The notes under the pieces are model-generated. The model searched no databases. It saw only the letters and a program-made list of their open reading frames with translations, and was not told where the DNA came from. A stretch of 52,758 nt of DNA, taken from IMG/VR virus record IMGVR_UViG_3300048918_000309, positions 1 through 52,758 of that record, one strand, 5' to 3'. Source of the DNA: a virus. How positions within the stretch are numbered: the stretch's first letter is position 1; every line of letters begins with the position of its first letter. The translations under genes and the position numbers were made by a program. Below are positions 15,468-23,449 of this stretch, in pieces.

Positions 15468-15874
15468 GCGGGCGAGGCCCAGAATCGATAATCATGAACG
15501 ATGCGGTGCGCTTGGCCGCCGCCGATCAAATCCTCGATGCCGGGCCATTGTTCGGCGACGAGCATGCCAGGGGGTTCGAACCTCCAGCCGCCAGCGGTGA
15601 CATCGTCTGGGCGCTGCATTTCTCCCTGCAGCGCAGCTGACACCGCGCCGGCGGTAGGGAAATCTGCGGCATAAATGTCGGCCTGCACCCAAGGATTGAC
15701 CAGCGGATCAGGGCCAGCATGCGTCCAGTCCTGCCCAGGAGCAGCCTTGGTGAGGACGATCGCAGGTAGGGCAGATGCCTGTGGACGGCCACCCCAGGTG
15801 ACACGTTGGCCGAGCAGAGACGTCAACTCGGCATTGCTCAGGAGACGCGCGCGGTATGCGGCCTGAAGGTCCAT
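15464..15874 (-). CDS. DUF3168 tail completion (tail terminator) protein
   Basis: 136 residues with the DUF3168 features: an N-terminal helix (MDLQAAYRARLLSNAELTSLLG), the pattern PAIVLTKAAPG and a C-terminal DYRFWASPA strand. DUF3168 proteins include the lambda gpU-like terminators that cap the tail tube and join it to the head. It starts two bases after the head-tail adaptor stop, in the usual order connector, adaptor, DUF3168, gp10, tube. Confidence 0.85.
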   Translation of the reverse strand: MDLQAAYRARLLSNAELTSLLGQRVTWGGRPQASALPAIVLTKAAPGQDWTHAGPDPLVNPWVQADIYAADFPTAGAVSAALQGEMQRPDDVTAGGWRFEPPGMLVAEQWPGIEDLIGGGQAHRIVHDYRFWASPA

Positions 15875-15876
15875 TT

Positions 15877-16209
15877 CTATGCCTCCCGCACCGCAGTTAT
15901 GTCGACCCCATCAAGCTCCTTCGATCGGATTGGCGCACCGGTGATATTCCAGATGCTGCCATCGAACTCGATCTGGTCTTTCGGTTTGATCGTCTGCGTC
16001 AGTGTATCCCGTGGGACATTGAATGTGGCCGGGACAGTGGCTTGCAGCTGGGCGGCATCTCGGCGCTCCTGGCCGGTGCCGTAGATGATCCAGGCCCAGC
16101 GCTTGCCGAGCTCCGCCCAGGTCTCGATCTCGCCGCCATAGTCGTCGGTATCGATCGAGGCCCTTTTAAAGGTGATGCGGTCGCGGCGCTTGCCGGCGGG
16201 CGTGCCCAT
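15877..16209 (-). CDS. Head-tail adaptor (stopper) protein
   Basis: 110 residues. The sequence GKRRDRITFKRASI...DDYGGEIETWAELGKRWAWI is characteristic of the phage head-tail joining family (SPP1 gp16 / HK97 gp7-8-like stopper): a small beta-barrel that closes the neck channel. The ATG at 16209 overlaps the upstream stop by one base (TGATG); a TTG three bases earlier is possible. The partner should be the connector encoded just upstream. Confidence 0.87.
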   Translation of the reverse strand: MGTPAGKRRDRITFKRASIDTDDYGGEIETWAELGKRWAWIIYGTGQERRDAAQLQATVPATFNVPRDTLTQTIKPKDQIEFDGSIWNITGAPIRSKELDGVDITAVREA

Positions 16210-16832
16210 CAAACCACAATCGTTCGCAAGCGCTCAACTAGCGACGCCGCAGCATCGAGCGATTTGGCATAGGCGCCTTCGCGCTCGGACATCATACCAC
16301 CAACGAGGACGAGGATTGCCTCGATTATACTGTGGGGAACCTCACCCAAATCATATCCGGCGGTGTAGGCGACCGTGATCGCGCCACCTGCGCGAAGGGC
16401 TGGAAATCCGCTGGAGCCGGCGAATATCCGGAGCGGGAAGGGGCCTATCGAAAATGTGCCGTCGGCATAGACCCCGTCACCGTCGGCGCCGTTGTAGGCG
16501 ATGGCGTCGACCGAGATGATGGGACGGCGGTAAAGAGTGAGCGAGGTGCCCCAGCTGGAGAAATGGGCGACGAAGGTCTGCTGCGCGATCGCGCGGCCGG
16601 TATAGTCTTCCACCCATTCGCGCGCGCTACGGATTTTCTGCGCGATCAGTTCATCTTCGGCATCATCATCGAGACGGCACTGTTTGCGGGCCAACTCTAC
16701 GGTGACTGGTTCGACGATCGCAATCGAAAGGGGAATGCCATCGTCGATCAGCGCGGCATACGCAGCGACGACCGCCGCGTCCGACGTGCTGAGGTCCAGG
16801 CCGAGAAGCTCGCGCATTTCGGCAATCGTCAT
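16209..16832 (-). CDS. Head-tail connector (gp6-like / phiE125 gp8 family)
   Basis: 207 residues. The central block VTVELARKQCRLDDDAEDELIAQKIRSAREWVEDYTGRAI is a hallmark of the gp6-like connector family: a helical bundle that forms a ring under the portal. The following region (RRPIISVDAIAYNGADG, then YTAGYDLGEVPHSIIEAIL) completes the phiE125 gp8-type architecture. The first 45 residues are an extra segment before the usual family start. It overlaps its neighbours by one and four bases. Confidence 0.87.
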   Translation of the reverse strand: MTIAEMRELLGLDLSTSDAAVVAAYAALIDDGIPLSIAIVEPVTVELARKQCRLDDDAEDELIAQKIRSAREWVEDYTGRAIAQQTFVAHFSSWGTSLTLYRRPIISVDAIAYNGADGDGVYADGTFSIGPFPLRIFAGSSGFPALRAGGAITVAYTAGYDLGEVPHSIIEAILVLVGGMMSEREGAYAKSLDAAASLVERLRTIVV

Positions 16833-17050
16833 TTGATCACCTCAAATCGAGCGGACCAGAAAGGACCGAACTCGTCTTTGCTGGCAGTCAGCAGCACAGG
16901 CTCGCCGTCGAGGATCCCGCCCATCAGGCGCTTTGGCGATGCGCCACGCCGGTTTGGCCGAAACGCGAGGCTATCTCCCTGAATCCCCGCCTGGCCGTCA
17001 AACACACCGTCGATGACGAGATGGCCGCGTCGGCCATTGTCGACCGTCAC
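16829..17050 (-). CDS. Small protein in head-tail region, unknown function
   Basis: A 73-residue product if translation starts at the GTG at 17050, which overlaps the preceding stop (GTGA). Longer upstream versions of the frame lie inside the neighbouring gene and read as Arg-rich noise. The sequence is Gly-rich and basic (VDNGRRGHLVIDGVFDGQAG) with an alternating beta pattern. No motif was recognised. Its overlap with genes on both sides argues that it is real and part of the head-tail module. Confidence 0.55.
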   Translation of the reverse strand: MTVDNGRRGHLVIDGVFDGQAGIQGDSLAFRPNRRGASPKRLMGGILDGEPVLLTASKDEFGPFWSARFEVIK

Positions 17051-17556
17051 AGCTGCCGCACCGTGAGAATAACAGTGCGTTCCCAGCGCGATGGAGGAAC
17101 CGCATCGGTTAGGATCCGCGCAGTGACCGGTAGCTGCACGCCGCCGGCACCGAACGATGCGGCAGCCCATTGCGCCTCGTCGACGGCGAACCACACCTGC
17201 AGCTTCTTGCCCGCCGTATCGATGATCGGGTTGAAATCGTCGGCGTCGTCGATCGCGACGCTCAACAGCGCCGCAGTCGCATTCATGCGCAGCTCGACGA
17301 TCTCTGCGATTTTCTCGCCCGGCTTGAGGAAGGCTGTGAAGTCGATCGCATAGGGCGCGTGGTCGGCTGGATCGTATGGCCGCCGAAATGGCACCGCGCC
17401 GCGCGGCGCGGTTGCCTCGCCTGCCGAACTCGACTGCACCGACAGGAGCACCGCCGTGCAGTCCGCGGGAGCGGTGACGGTACCCGTCTCGGAGTAGCCA
17501 CCATCGCCGCCCGATGCGCCGGCAATAAGGCCAAGAGCGATCCAGTGAGTAAGCAT
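17047..17556 (-). CDS. Structural protein, possible fibre-tail adaptor
   Basis: 169 residues. The start is hydrophobic (MLTHWIALGLIAGASGG) and could be read as a signal peptide, but the gene lies in the middle of the virion operon. The central part (YDPADHAPYAIDFTAFLKPGEKI) resembles the pattern seen in proteins annotated as phage fibre-tail adaptors, where a D-x-x-x-x-Y-x-x-D-(F/W) motif is followed by L-x-x-G-E-x-I. That identification is by resemblance only. It lies between the Ala/Thr-rich head-region protein and the small protein at 16829. Confidence 0.55.
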   Translation of the reverse strand: MLTHWIALGLIAGASGGDGGYSETGTVTAPADCTAVLLSVQSSSAGEATAPRGAVPFRRPYDPADHAPYAIDFTAFLKPGEKIAEIVELRMNATAALLSVAIDDADDFNPIIDTAGKKLQVWFAVDEAQWAAASFGAGGVQLPVTARILTDAVPPSRWERTVILTVRQL

Positions 17557-17560
17557 CGGA

Positions 17561-18448
17561 TCAGCCCGGGATCACGCGGGTCGCGAGGGTAAGGTCGCTG
17601 GTCGAAGCGAGGGTAATCGCGCCACGGGCGACAAGGACGGCATAGCCGGAGGTGCCCGACGGGATCTTGAAACCCATGCCGATACCGTGCTGCTGCGCAA
17701 CCGACGGAGTGCCGAGGTTGGTCCAATCGGTCAGATGGACGACGCCGATCAGCTTGTCGAAATCAGCCGCGTTGATCGCCAGGGCGGCGTTGTCCGTGAA
17801 GGTCGATGCCGACGGGTCGGCCGAGAAGATCAGAACGTCGACGGCGAGCGTTTGCGCGCTCTTGGAGTTCACCACGACCGACTGGAGCACGCCCGACCCG
17901 GCCGCTGCGCGGACGAAATTCGCCAGCGTCATCTTCGTGCCGATCACGTCGCCCGACGCATAAGCAGTGGTCGAGACCGTCGGTGTGCTCGTCGAAATCA
18001 GGACATCGCCGCCCGTCTTCCCGAGATAGTTCTCGCTGGTGAAGTCGCTGGCGATCGTCACCGACAGACTGTTCGCCCCGGTCTTTTGGCCGAGGGTGGC
18101 AGGCAATTTAGCCGATGCCGCGGCCAAGGTCGCCTCGGCCGCGGCACCAGTCGGCAGTGGCAGCGCGGCCGCGCTGATGGGCTGGGTTGCTTGCCAAAAC
18201 GTGCCGGTGACGGCCACCGACCCAGAGACCCCCACGGTGCCCGATACGGGCTGGGTGGCTTGGTAGAATGTTCCGGTCACCGCAACGCTGGCATTCGTCA
18301 GCGTCACCGGCAGGCCCGAGGCGGGGGTGACGTCCGTCGCGGTACCATCCACGCCGAACGAGAGCTTCGTGCGCGGATAATAGACGCCGCCGACATCATC
18401 AGCAGCCAGGACGGTACCCGCACCGGGGGCGGTGATATTGTCAGGCAA
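17561..18448 (-). CDS. Virion-associated beta-rich protein, unknown function
   Basis: 295 residues from a TTG start at 18448, which has AGGAGG five bases upstream and overlaps the stop of the collagen-like gene by eight bases. An in-frame ATG at 18520 lacks such a site. The N-terminal half contains two near-identical repeats, ASVAVTGTFYQATQPVSGT and GSVAVTGTFWQATQPISAA. The C-terminal half is a Ser/Thr/Ala-rich beta domain (about residues 140-295). Proteins of this kind in phage head operons are often head fibres or decoration proteins, which fits its place after the collagen-like gene, but no family is certain. Confidence 0.65.
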   Translation of the reverse strand: MPDNITAPGAGTVLAADDVGGVYYPRTKLSFGVDGTATDVTPASGLPVTLTNASVAVTGTFYQATQPVSGTVGVSGSVAVTGTFWQATQPISAAALPLPTGAAAEATLAAASAKLPATLGQKTGANSLSVTIASDFTSENYLGKTGGDVLISTSTPTVSTTAYASGDVIGTKMTLANFVRAAAGSGVLQSVVVNSKSAQTLAVDVLIFSADPSASTFTDNAALAINAADFDKLIGVVHLTDWTNLGTPSVAQQHGIGMGFKIPSGTSGYAVLVARGAITLASTSDLTLATRVIPG

Positions 18449-19661
18449 CGAGGCCTCCTTCGTTTGATTCAGCGATTGTGCGAGCCAGGCCAGCCAGGTC
18501 GGCTTCCAGTTCGGTGCCATCGGCGAGTGTGATGATGTGCTTCAGTCGGGCGGCATCGACCCAACTCGCCACGATCGAAGTCCCATCGGCGCCGCGCTCA
18601 CCGCGATCGCCCCGCTTGCCCTTACCGGCGGAGAGCATCCATCCATCCCCAGGCAGCTCGCCAGGGTTGTCGCACTTAGCCCGCCACTCGCAGCCGTTAA
18701 AGCTGACTACGTCCAGAGCGCGATATTCAGCCTGTGGATCAAAGAGGCCCTTGGCGGCGCCGGCATAGGCGTCAGCGCCGGGCGCACCCCGCGGCACGGC
18801 CAGGCGCCAGACCAAGCCATCCGGTGGAGCGGCCGCTATAGTGCCGCGCGCTATCCAAAGGGCACCGTCATGGCTGACAATGTCGCCCTCTTCGTAGATC
18901 TTGCCCTCTTGGAAGTCGCCGCGATCGATCGGCACCGGGAAGCCGATCTGGAAGGCATATTCTGTGTCGTCGCCGTCCCGGCAGATTGCGATGCGAAGGG
19001 TGCGGCCGTCCTCGAGCAGGCTCATGTTGAAATCGCCGGGCCCCGGGCCATCCTTGCCGTCGACGCCATCACGGCCAGGATCGCCGGGGTCTCCGTCTTG
19101 GCCGTCCGACCCATCCTTGCCGTCGCGCCCGACGACAATACCCAGCACCTTCATTCTCCCGTCCGTCATCGTCGCGACGAGATTCCCCTCGCGATCGATC
19201 AATAGGTCAGCGATGCCAGCACCGTCCTTCCCGTTCAGGCCGTCCGACCCGTCTTTGCCGTCGATACCGTCACGACCGTCCGCGCCGTCCTTCCCGTCGG
19301 CCGGCGCCGGCAGCGATGCGAAGGCCTCCGCCACTAGGGTGCGGATTAATTCGGGATCGGCATCCTTTCCGTCGGTACCGTCGCGCCCGTCCTGGCCGTC
19401 GGCACCATCGATACCGTCCTTGCCGTCGAGGGGCGCAGGCAATTCGGCGACGATCTCCTGCACTATCGCTCGAACCTCTTCCGGATCGACGTTCCGCCCA
19501 TCGCGGCCAGGCTCGCCGGGAACGGGCGCTCGCGCTTCCAGCTCGGCGACGCGGAGTGCGAGCGCAGCGTTGTCGGCCATGATCGGGGCGATCGTGCGCG
19601 CGACATAAGCGCGAACGATGCCAACCATGTCTTCGCCGAAGGCCTTTCCGTCGAAGCTCAT
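18441..19661 (-). CDS. Collagen-like virion protein with carbohydrate-binding-like module
   Basis: 406 residues. The N-terminal helix (about 1-45) is followed by Gly-X-Y repeats in three blocks (GKDGIDGADGQDGRDGTDG; GADGRDGIDGKDGSDG; GRDGKDGSDGQDGDPGDPG), strongly biased to Asp and Lys, separated by acidic helical spacers. Near residues 305-350 the segment AEYRALDVVSFNGCEWRAK resembles the Y-x-x-x-D-V-V-x-x-x-G-x-x-W pattern of chitin-binding-type modules. The ATG overlaps the portal stop by four bases. It is probably a trimeric head or neck fibre that displays a binding module. The function is inferred; the repeats are plain in sequence. Confidence 0.75.
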   Translation of the reverse strand: MSFDGKAFGEDMVGIVRAYVARTIAPIMADNAALALRVAELEARAPVPGEPGRDGRNVDPEEVRAIVQEIVAELPAPLDGKDGIDGADGQDGRDGTDGKDADPELIRTLVAEAFASLPAPADGKDGADGRDGIDGKDGSDGLNGKDGAGIADLLIDREGNLVATMTDGRMKVLGIVVGRDGKDGSDGQDGDPGDPGRDGVDGKDGPGPGDFNMSLLEDGRTLRIAICRDGDDTEYAFQIGFPVPIDRGDFQEGKIYEEGDIVSHDGALWIARGTIAAAPPDGLVWRLAVPRGAPGADAYAGAAKGLFDPQAEYRALDVVSFNGCEWRAKCDNPGELPGDGWMLSAGKGKRGDRGERGADGTSIVASWVDAARLKHIITLADGTELEADLAGLARTIAESNEGGLVA

Positions 19662-21115
19662 GCAAGCAGGCCTTTCGCGAGTTCGACGAGCGCCTTGCCG
19701 GCCTCCGTTGCAACGTTGTCGTTCGCGGAGGGGTCAGGGGCAGGTGCGGGAGGGGTTGGCGGCGGTGGCGGGTTCCTGGCAGCCTCACCCGCTACCGAAA
19801 GCGGGATATCCTGCTGCTGCACCCACGGCTCGTCGCCGTATTCGACAGGGGCGAGTTCGAAATCCTGGCGCGCGGCGTTGCGGTCGAAGATGCCACCCTT
19901 TACGCCAGCGGCCCACCCTTCCACGCGCTCCTTGAAGGCGGACCGCAGCAAGGCGCTCGTGTCGAATTCCAGATATTCGTCGGGCTGTCCGCCGAGCTTA
20001 AAGAGCAGTCCGATCGCTTCCTCGATATGGTTGAGGAGGAAGCCCAGACCGCCGGCACGCCACGACTGCATCATCGCTTCGGTGGTGGCGAAAGGGGACC
20101 CGCCGATCCCGAGGACCTGGAGCGGAATGCGGAAAACGTTCGCGATTGCCTGATCCGAAAGCTTCAGCAGGTCAGCAAGTTCGGAATCCTTCGCCGATGA
20201 ACCGATCGGCTGCGCCTTGAGGTTTGCGGTTAAGATCGGCGTGCCGCCGCTATTCATTCCCTTTGCCTGCTCGTTCCAGCTAGCACGGAGGAAATCGACC
20301 TGCTCTTTCGTCAGCACCTGGTCGGTGCTGAGCACGAAAGATGGGCGAGATTGGTTCAGGAAGAACCTGACTTGCTGGAGCAGGGCGGCGTTACCCGCCG
20401 CCATCTGCAATGCGGCGGCGCCGAGCGGACTCTCACCGAGCAGAGGATGTCGCGGCGTCTGTAGTCGAATGTGGAGGACGTCGCGGGCGGGCACGATCAG
20501 CCCGACCCCATACCGGGCGTCGACGATCGGGTTGCCGGACATGTGATAGAAGACCTCGCCGGTCACAGCCAGTTGGGGACCTGATTGGCGGGAGTTCATC
20601 ATGTGGAGCTCTACGGGTTCGAACCGGTTGTTCCGGATGACGAGCGCGTAGGCGTTGCCATCGTCGAGCAGCATGCGGACGATGTTCATGAGGAAATCGG
20701 AAATCGACTGATAGTCGTTGGGTGCCTTCAGGATGCGAACAAGCGTCGAATTGGTGACGCGCTCGCGGCCCTTTTCCTTGGCCCACTTCCAGTGGTTGCC
20801 AGGGCACATCGCGACGGTCTGCGCGTAGGAGCCAATACAGGCCTCGACCATCGCGCTCCGCCCAGAGCCCTGCACGTCATGGCCAAGCTGCCACCAGTTT
20901 GCATACTGGCCGGCGTCGCTCGAGAGCCAACCGCCGGTGATCGGCAGATTATATGGGCCTTCCCGAAACTCACCCTCTCCGGCTTTCGCGACCCGTGTCA
21001 GGGCATAATTCGCCTCTGCCGCGGCGGCGCGCGCCGATAATTTGTAGCCGGGAAGGCCCACGAGTTCAGTCCGCCTTCTTGGCGCGCGAGTGATTCTCGT
21101 CGTCAATCGTGACAT
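19658..21115 (-). CDS. Portal protein, HK97 family
   Basis: 485 residues. Recognisable portal features are WWQLGHDV near the N-terminus, VEACIGSYAQTVAMCPGNHW, the block LGESPLGAAALQMAAGNAALLQQVRFF, and LSDQAIANVFRIPLQVLGIG before the stem/crown helices. The C-terminus is Pro-rich (PPPPPTPPAPAPDPS). Twelve copies form the ring through which DNA enters the prohead. The frame overlaps the end of the Ala/Lys-rich gene by about 50 bases at the 5' end, so the exact start is less sure; the ATG at 21115 has a weak AGG. The neighbouring protease-capsid and terminase genes confirm the role. Confidence 0.9.
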   Translation of the reverse strand: MSRLTTRITRAPRRRTELVGLPGYKLSARAAAAEANYALTRVAKAGEGEFREGPYNLPITGGWLSSDAGQYANWWQLGHDVQGSGRSAMVEACIGSYAQTVAMCPGNHWKWAKEKGRERVTNSTLVRILKAPNDYQSISDFLMNIVRMLLDDGNAYALVIRNNRFEPVELHMMNSRQSGPQLAVTGEVFYHMSGNPIVDARYGVGLIVPARDVLHIRLQTPRHPLLGESPLGAAALQMAAGNAALLQQVRFFLNQSRPSFVLSTDQVLTKEQVDFLRASWNEQAKGMNSGGTPILTANLKAQPIGSSAKDSELADLLKLSDQAIANVFRIPLQVLGIGGSPFATTEAMMQSWRAGGLGFLLNHIEEAIGLLFKLGGQPDEYLEFDTSALLRSAFKERVEGWAAGVKGGIFDRNAARQDFELAPVEYGDEPWVQQQDIPLSVAGEAARNPPPPPTPPAPAPDPSANDNVATEAGKALVELAKGLLA

Positions 21116-21446
21116 GGCTGACCTGAGAGAGGTCGGCCATCGCTTGGTTGAGCTCTTCCTGCGACGGGGTGCACGGCAGCGCGGACATCTGCTCTACCTC
21201 GGCGACAATGCGCGCCTGCTCCGCGACTGCATCACGGGTCAGGTATCCGACACCCGAAGTTTCGCCGACCACCTGGCGCGGCTTTGCCGCCTTCTTGGCA
21301 GCGGCGGCCTCTTCTGCGGCCTTTCGGTCCGCGGCTTCCTTCTCCGCCGCGGCCTTTTTTGCGGCGGCGTCGGCGGTCGCCTTGTCGGCAACGGCCTTTT
21401 CGTCTGCCGCCTTCTTGGCCGCGGCAGCTTTCTCTTCCTCGGTCAT
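21066..21446 (-). CDS. Ala/Lys/Glu-rich head-region protein
   Basis: 126 residues from the ATG at 21446, which is preceded by a near-perfect AGGAGGT. Residues 3-58 are almost purely Ala, Lys, Glu and Asp (EEEKAAAAKKAADEKAVADK and onward), which should form a long single helix or coiled coil. The remainder (GVGYLTRDAVAEQARIVAEVEQM) is a short ordered domain. It lies between capsid and portal and may be a head accessory or internal protein. No family was recognised. Low complexity makes homology searches unreliable here. Confidence 0.65.
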   Translation of the reverse strand: MTEEEKAAAAKKAADEKAVADKATADAAAKKAAAEKEAADRKAAEEAAAAKKAAKPRQVVGETSGVGYLTRDAVAEQARIVAEVEQMSALPCTPSQEELNQAMADLSQVSHVTIDDENHSRAKKAD

Positions 21447-21514
21447 CGTGACCTCCTTTTCGGGAACGCAGATTGCGGGCGGCGACATGACGCCGCCGCC
21501 CGTTTCTCAGCAGC

Positions 21515-23440
21515 TTACCAGGTGACGGACTGCGTCCAGGCGACGGTACCGGAGCGGCGAAGCGCCCAGTTCATGTCGAGGATCATCCGCAGCGCCAGAG
21601 TGTCGGTCTGGAACAGCGAGCGGACCGGAGCGGCCACCACGTTCGGGGTACCGGTCGTGCCGATCGCCAGCGGCGTCGTATCTTCCATGTGGAGGGTGGC
21701 CTGATCCGACATGTCGAAGCGCGGATCGTCGCCGGTGGCGCTGAAGAAGTCCGCCGCGTCGACGAGGAACACCATGCCGGCAGTGACCGTGGTCGACTGC
21801 AGGATCGGATACCCCAGCAGGTTGCCCTCGGCGATCTCGGCCTTGAACGGAAATTCGCCGCCGGCATTCTGGGTGACGCTCGCCGAAAGCACCTGGATCG
21901 GGTTCATGATCCAGACAGGCTGGCGGAGACGACCGTTGCTGCTGGCAATCAGAGCCGCGATCAGCCCCTTGAGATCGCCGACCAATGCAGCGAAGCCGCC
22001 CCCGGACGTTGCCGTCGTCACCGTGACGCCGTTGCGAAGACCCGCAGGCCGCACCGTCGATGCTGCGGTCGCATCGAGTAGCACCGTATCGATGGAAACG
22101 GCAGTGTCCTCCTGGATCGCCTCGCGCAGCACCGCCTCGATCGACGGGGTCGAATGCTCGGCGATCTCGCGCGTGAACGTCGAGATGACCGCCATCTTCT
22201 TCGGCGTGAGCGAAGTCGACGTGAAGGCGCCCTGGCGAACCGGGATCGGCGCGCCCTGACCGACGAACGAGCCGCCGACGCTGTTGCCGAGGTTGCGCGC
22301 CGGAAGACTGACGACGCCATTGCGGCCGAACGTGAAGCGACCACCTCGGGCGCTCAGCCCGGGATAGACGGAGAACGGGAGCAGGGACTCGATGAAGTCG
22401 AGGATCGCCGTCTGCACCAGCTCGGCCGCCCAGCCGGTCGTGGTGGTCGTCGCCGGCGCGGAGGCAGCGCGGGTGACGACATCGAACACAGCGCGGGTCA
22501 TCGGGTCCTCGCCGTAACGCTCGACCAGGATCTCGGCCTGATTGCGCTTGGTGACGTGCGCAAGCGCGGTGACGACGGCCGCGCGGAGGATATAGTCCTT
22601 CGGCGCGACCTTCTTCGCCGCGGGAGCAGCGAACGGGCGCCGCGGATCCTGCTGGCCCGCAGGCTGATCGATGATCACCCCGGGAGCGGTCTTGACGGCG
22701 AGGGCCTGCTCGGCGCGCTGGAGCGCACCGAGGACCGTCTTGCTCTGCTCGACGATGCGGCTGAGCTCCTCGGTAACGATGACGTCGGCATCGTCCTGCG
22801 AAATGTGGTTGTTGAGGTCGTCGGTCGCCTTGGTGAGCGCCGCCTGTGCGGCCTCGATACGCTGTGCGAGCGTCATCGTCTTTGTCCTTGATGGGGGTGG
22901 GGAAGCGGCGTGCTCGCCGTTGGCTCCACGCTGCACGACCTCGATCCCATCGGCAGGCTCGCCAAAGATCGTCCGTTTTGCATCGTCGGAAAGGTTGAGG
23001 GCTTTCGCCATCTGAAGCGCGTTCGGGTTCGCTGGGATGCTCACCAAGGAGCATTCGACCAGCTCAGACGCCTTGAAGCGTACGCCGCGGCCATTCTTCA
23101 TGGGCTCGGCATCGATCGGGCGGAAACCTACCGAGACCGCGCGCAGCACACCGTGCTCGACTGCGGCGCGGATCTCGTCCAGGCGCTCGGAGATGCCAGC
23201 CGGCAACAGCTTGAGCGTGCCGATCAGTTTGCCGGCGATCACCTTCACGTCCGTCCAGTGGCCGACGATGAACTTGGAATCGTGGCCGAACAGGGCGATC
23301 GGGTTCTTCTTGAAATTCGCGAGAGCCCAGCCGGCTGCCTCGACGACATCGCCATATCGATCGACGGATTCGTCGCTCATCACATAGACAAGCGGGTCCG
23401 CGTCCGCCGGAGCGGCGACTGATTTTACGATTACCGTCAT
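21515..23440 (-). CDS. Prohead protease-scaffold-major capsid fusion protein
   Basis: One 641-residue frame encodes three functions that are often separate. Residues 1-165 are an S78 (HK97 gp4-like) prohead protease with His53 (ALFGHDSK) and Ser103 (LRAVSVGF). Residues 185-275 are helical and charged, like a delta/scaffold domain (MTLAQRIEAAQAALTKATDD). From about 290 to the end comes an HK97-fold capsid protein (FTREIAEHSTPSIEAVLREAI; PVWIMNPIQVLSAS; FPFKAEIAEGNLLGYPI). The protease should cut itself and the scaffold away after assembly. No stop or frameshift interrupts the fusion. It follows the large terminase gene by nine bases. Confidence 0.9.
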   Translation of the reverse strand: MTVIVKSVAAPADADPLVYVMSDESVDRYGDVVEAAGWALANFKKNPIALFGHDSKFIVGHWTDVKVIAGKLIGTLKLLPAGISERLDEIRAAVEHGVLRAVSVGFRPIDAEPMKNGRGVRFKASELVECSLVSIPANPNALQMAKALNLSDDAKRTIFGEPADGIEVVQRGANGEHAASPPPSRTKTMTLAQRIEAAQAALTKATDDLNNHISQDDADVIVTEELSRIVEQSKTVLGALQRAEQALAVKTAPGVIIDQPAGQQDPRRPFAAPAAKKVAPKDYILRAAVVTALAHVTKRNQAEILVERYGEDPMTRAVFDVVTRAASAPATTTTTGWAAELVQTAILDFIESLLPFSVYPGLSARGGRFTFGRNGVVSLPARNLGNSVGGSFVGQGAPIPVRQGAFTSTSLTPKKMAVISTFTREIAEHSTPSIEAVLREAIQEDTAVSIDTVLLDATAASTVRPAGLRNGVTVTTATSGGGFAALVGDLKGLIAALIASSNGRLRQPVWIMNPIQVLSASVTQNAGGEFPFKAEIAEGNLLGYPILQSTTVTAGMVFLVDAADFFSATGDDPRFDMSDQATLHMEDTTPLAIGTTGTPNVVAAPVRSLFQTDTLALRMILDMNWALRRSGTVAWTQSVTW

Positions 23441-23449
23441 GGAAACCTC

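Noticed and set aside
15571-15586. GGTTCGAACC-like T-arm motif, also near 20617
   Set aside because: Both lie inside well-supported tail and portal genes, with no acceptor or anticodon stems around them; not tRNA genes.
19050-19450. Periodic short repeats resembling a CRISPR-like array
   Set aside because: The period is nine bases and matches Gly-X-Y codons of the collagen-like gene; no spacer structure.
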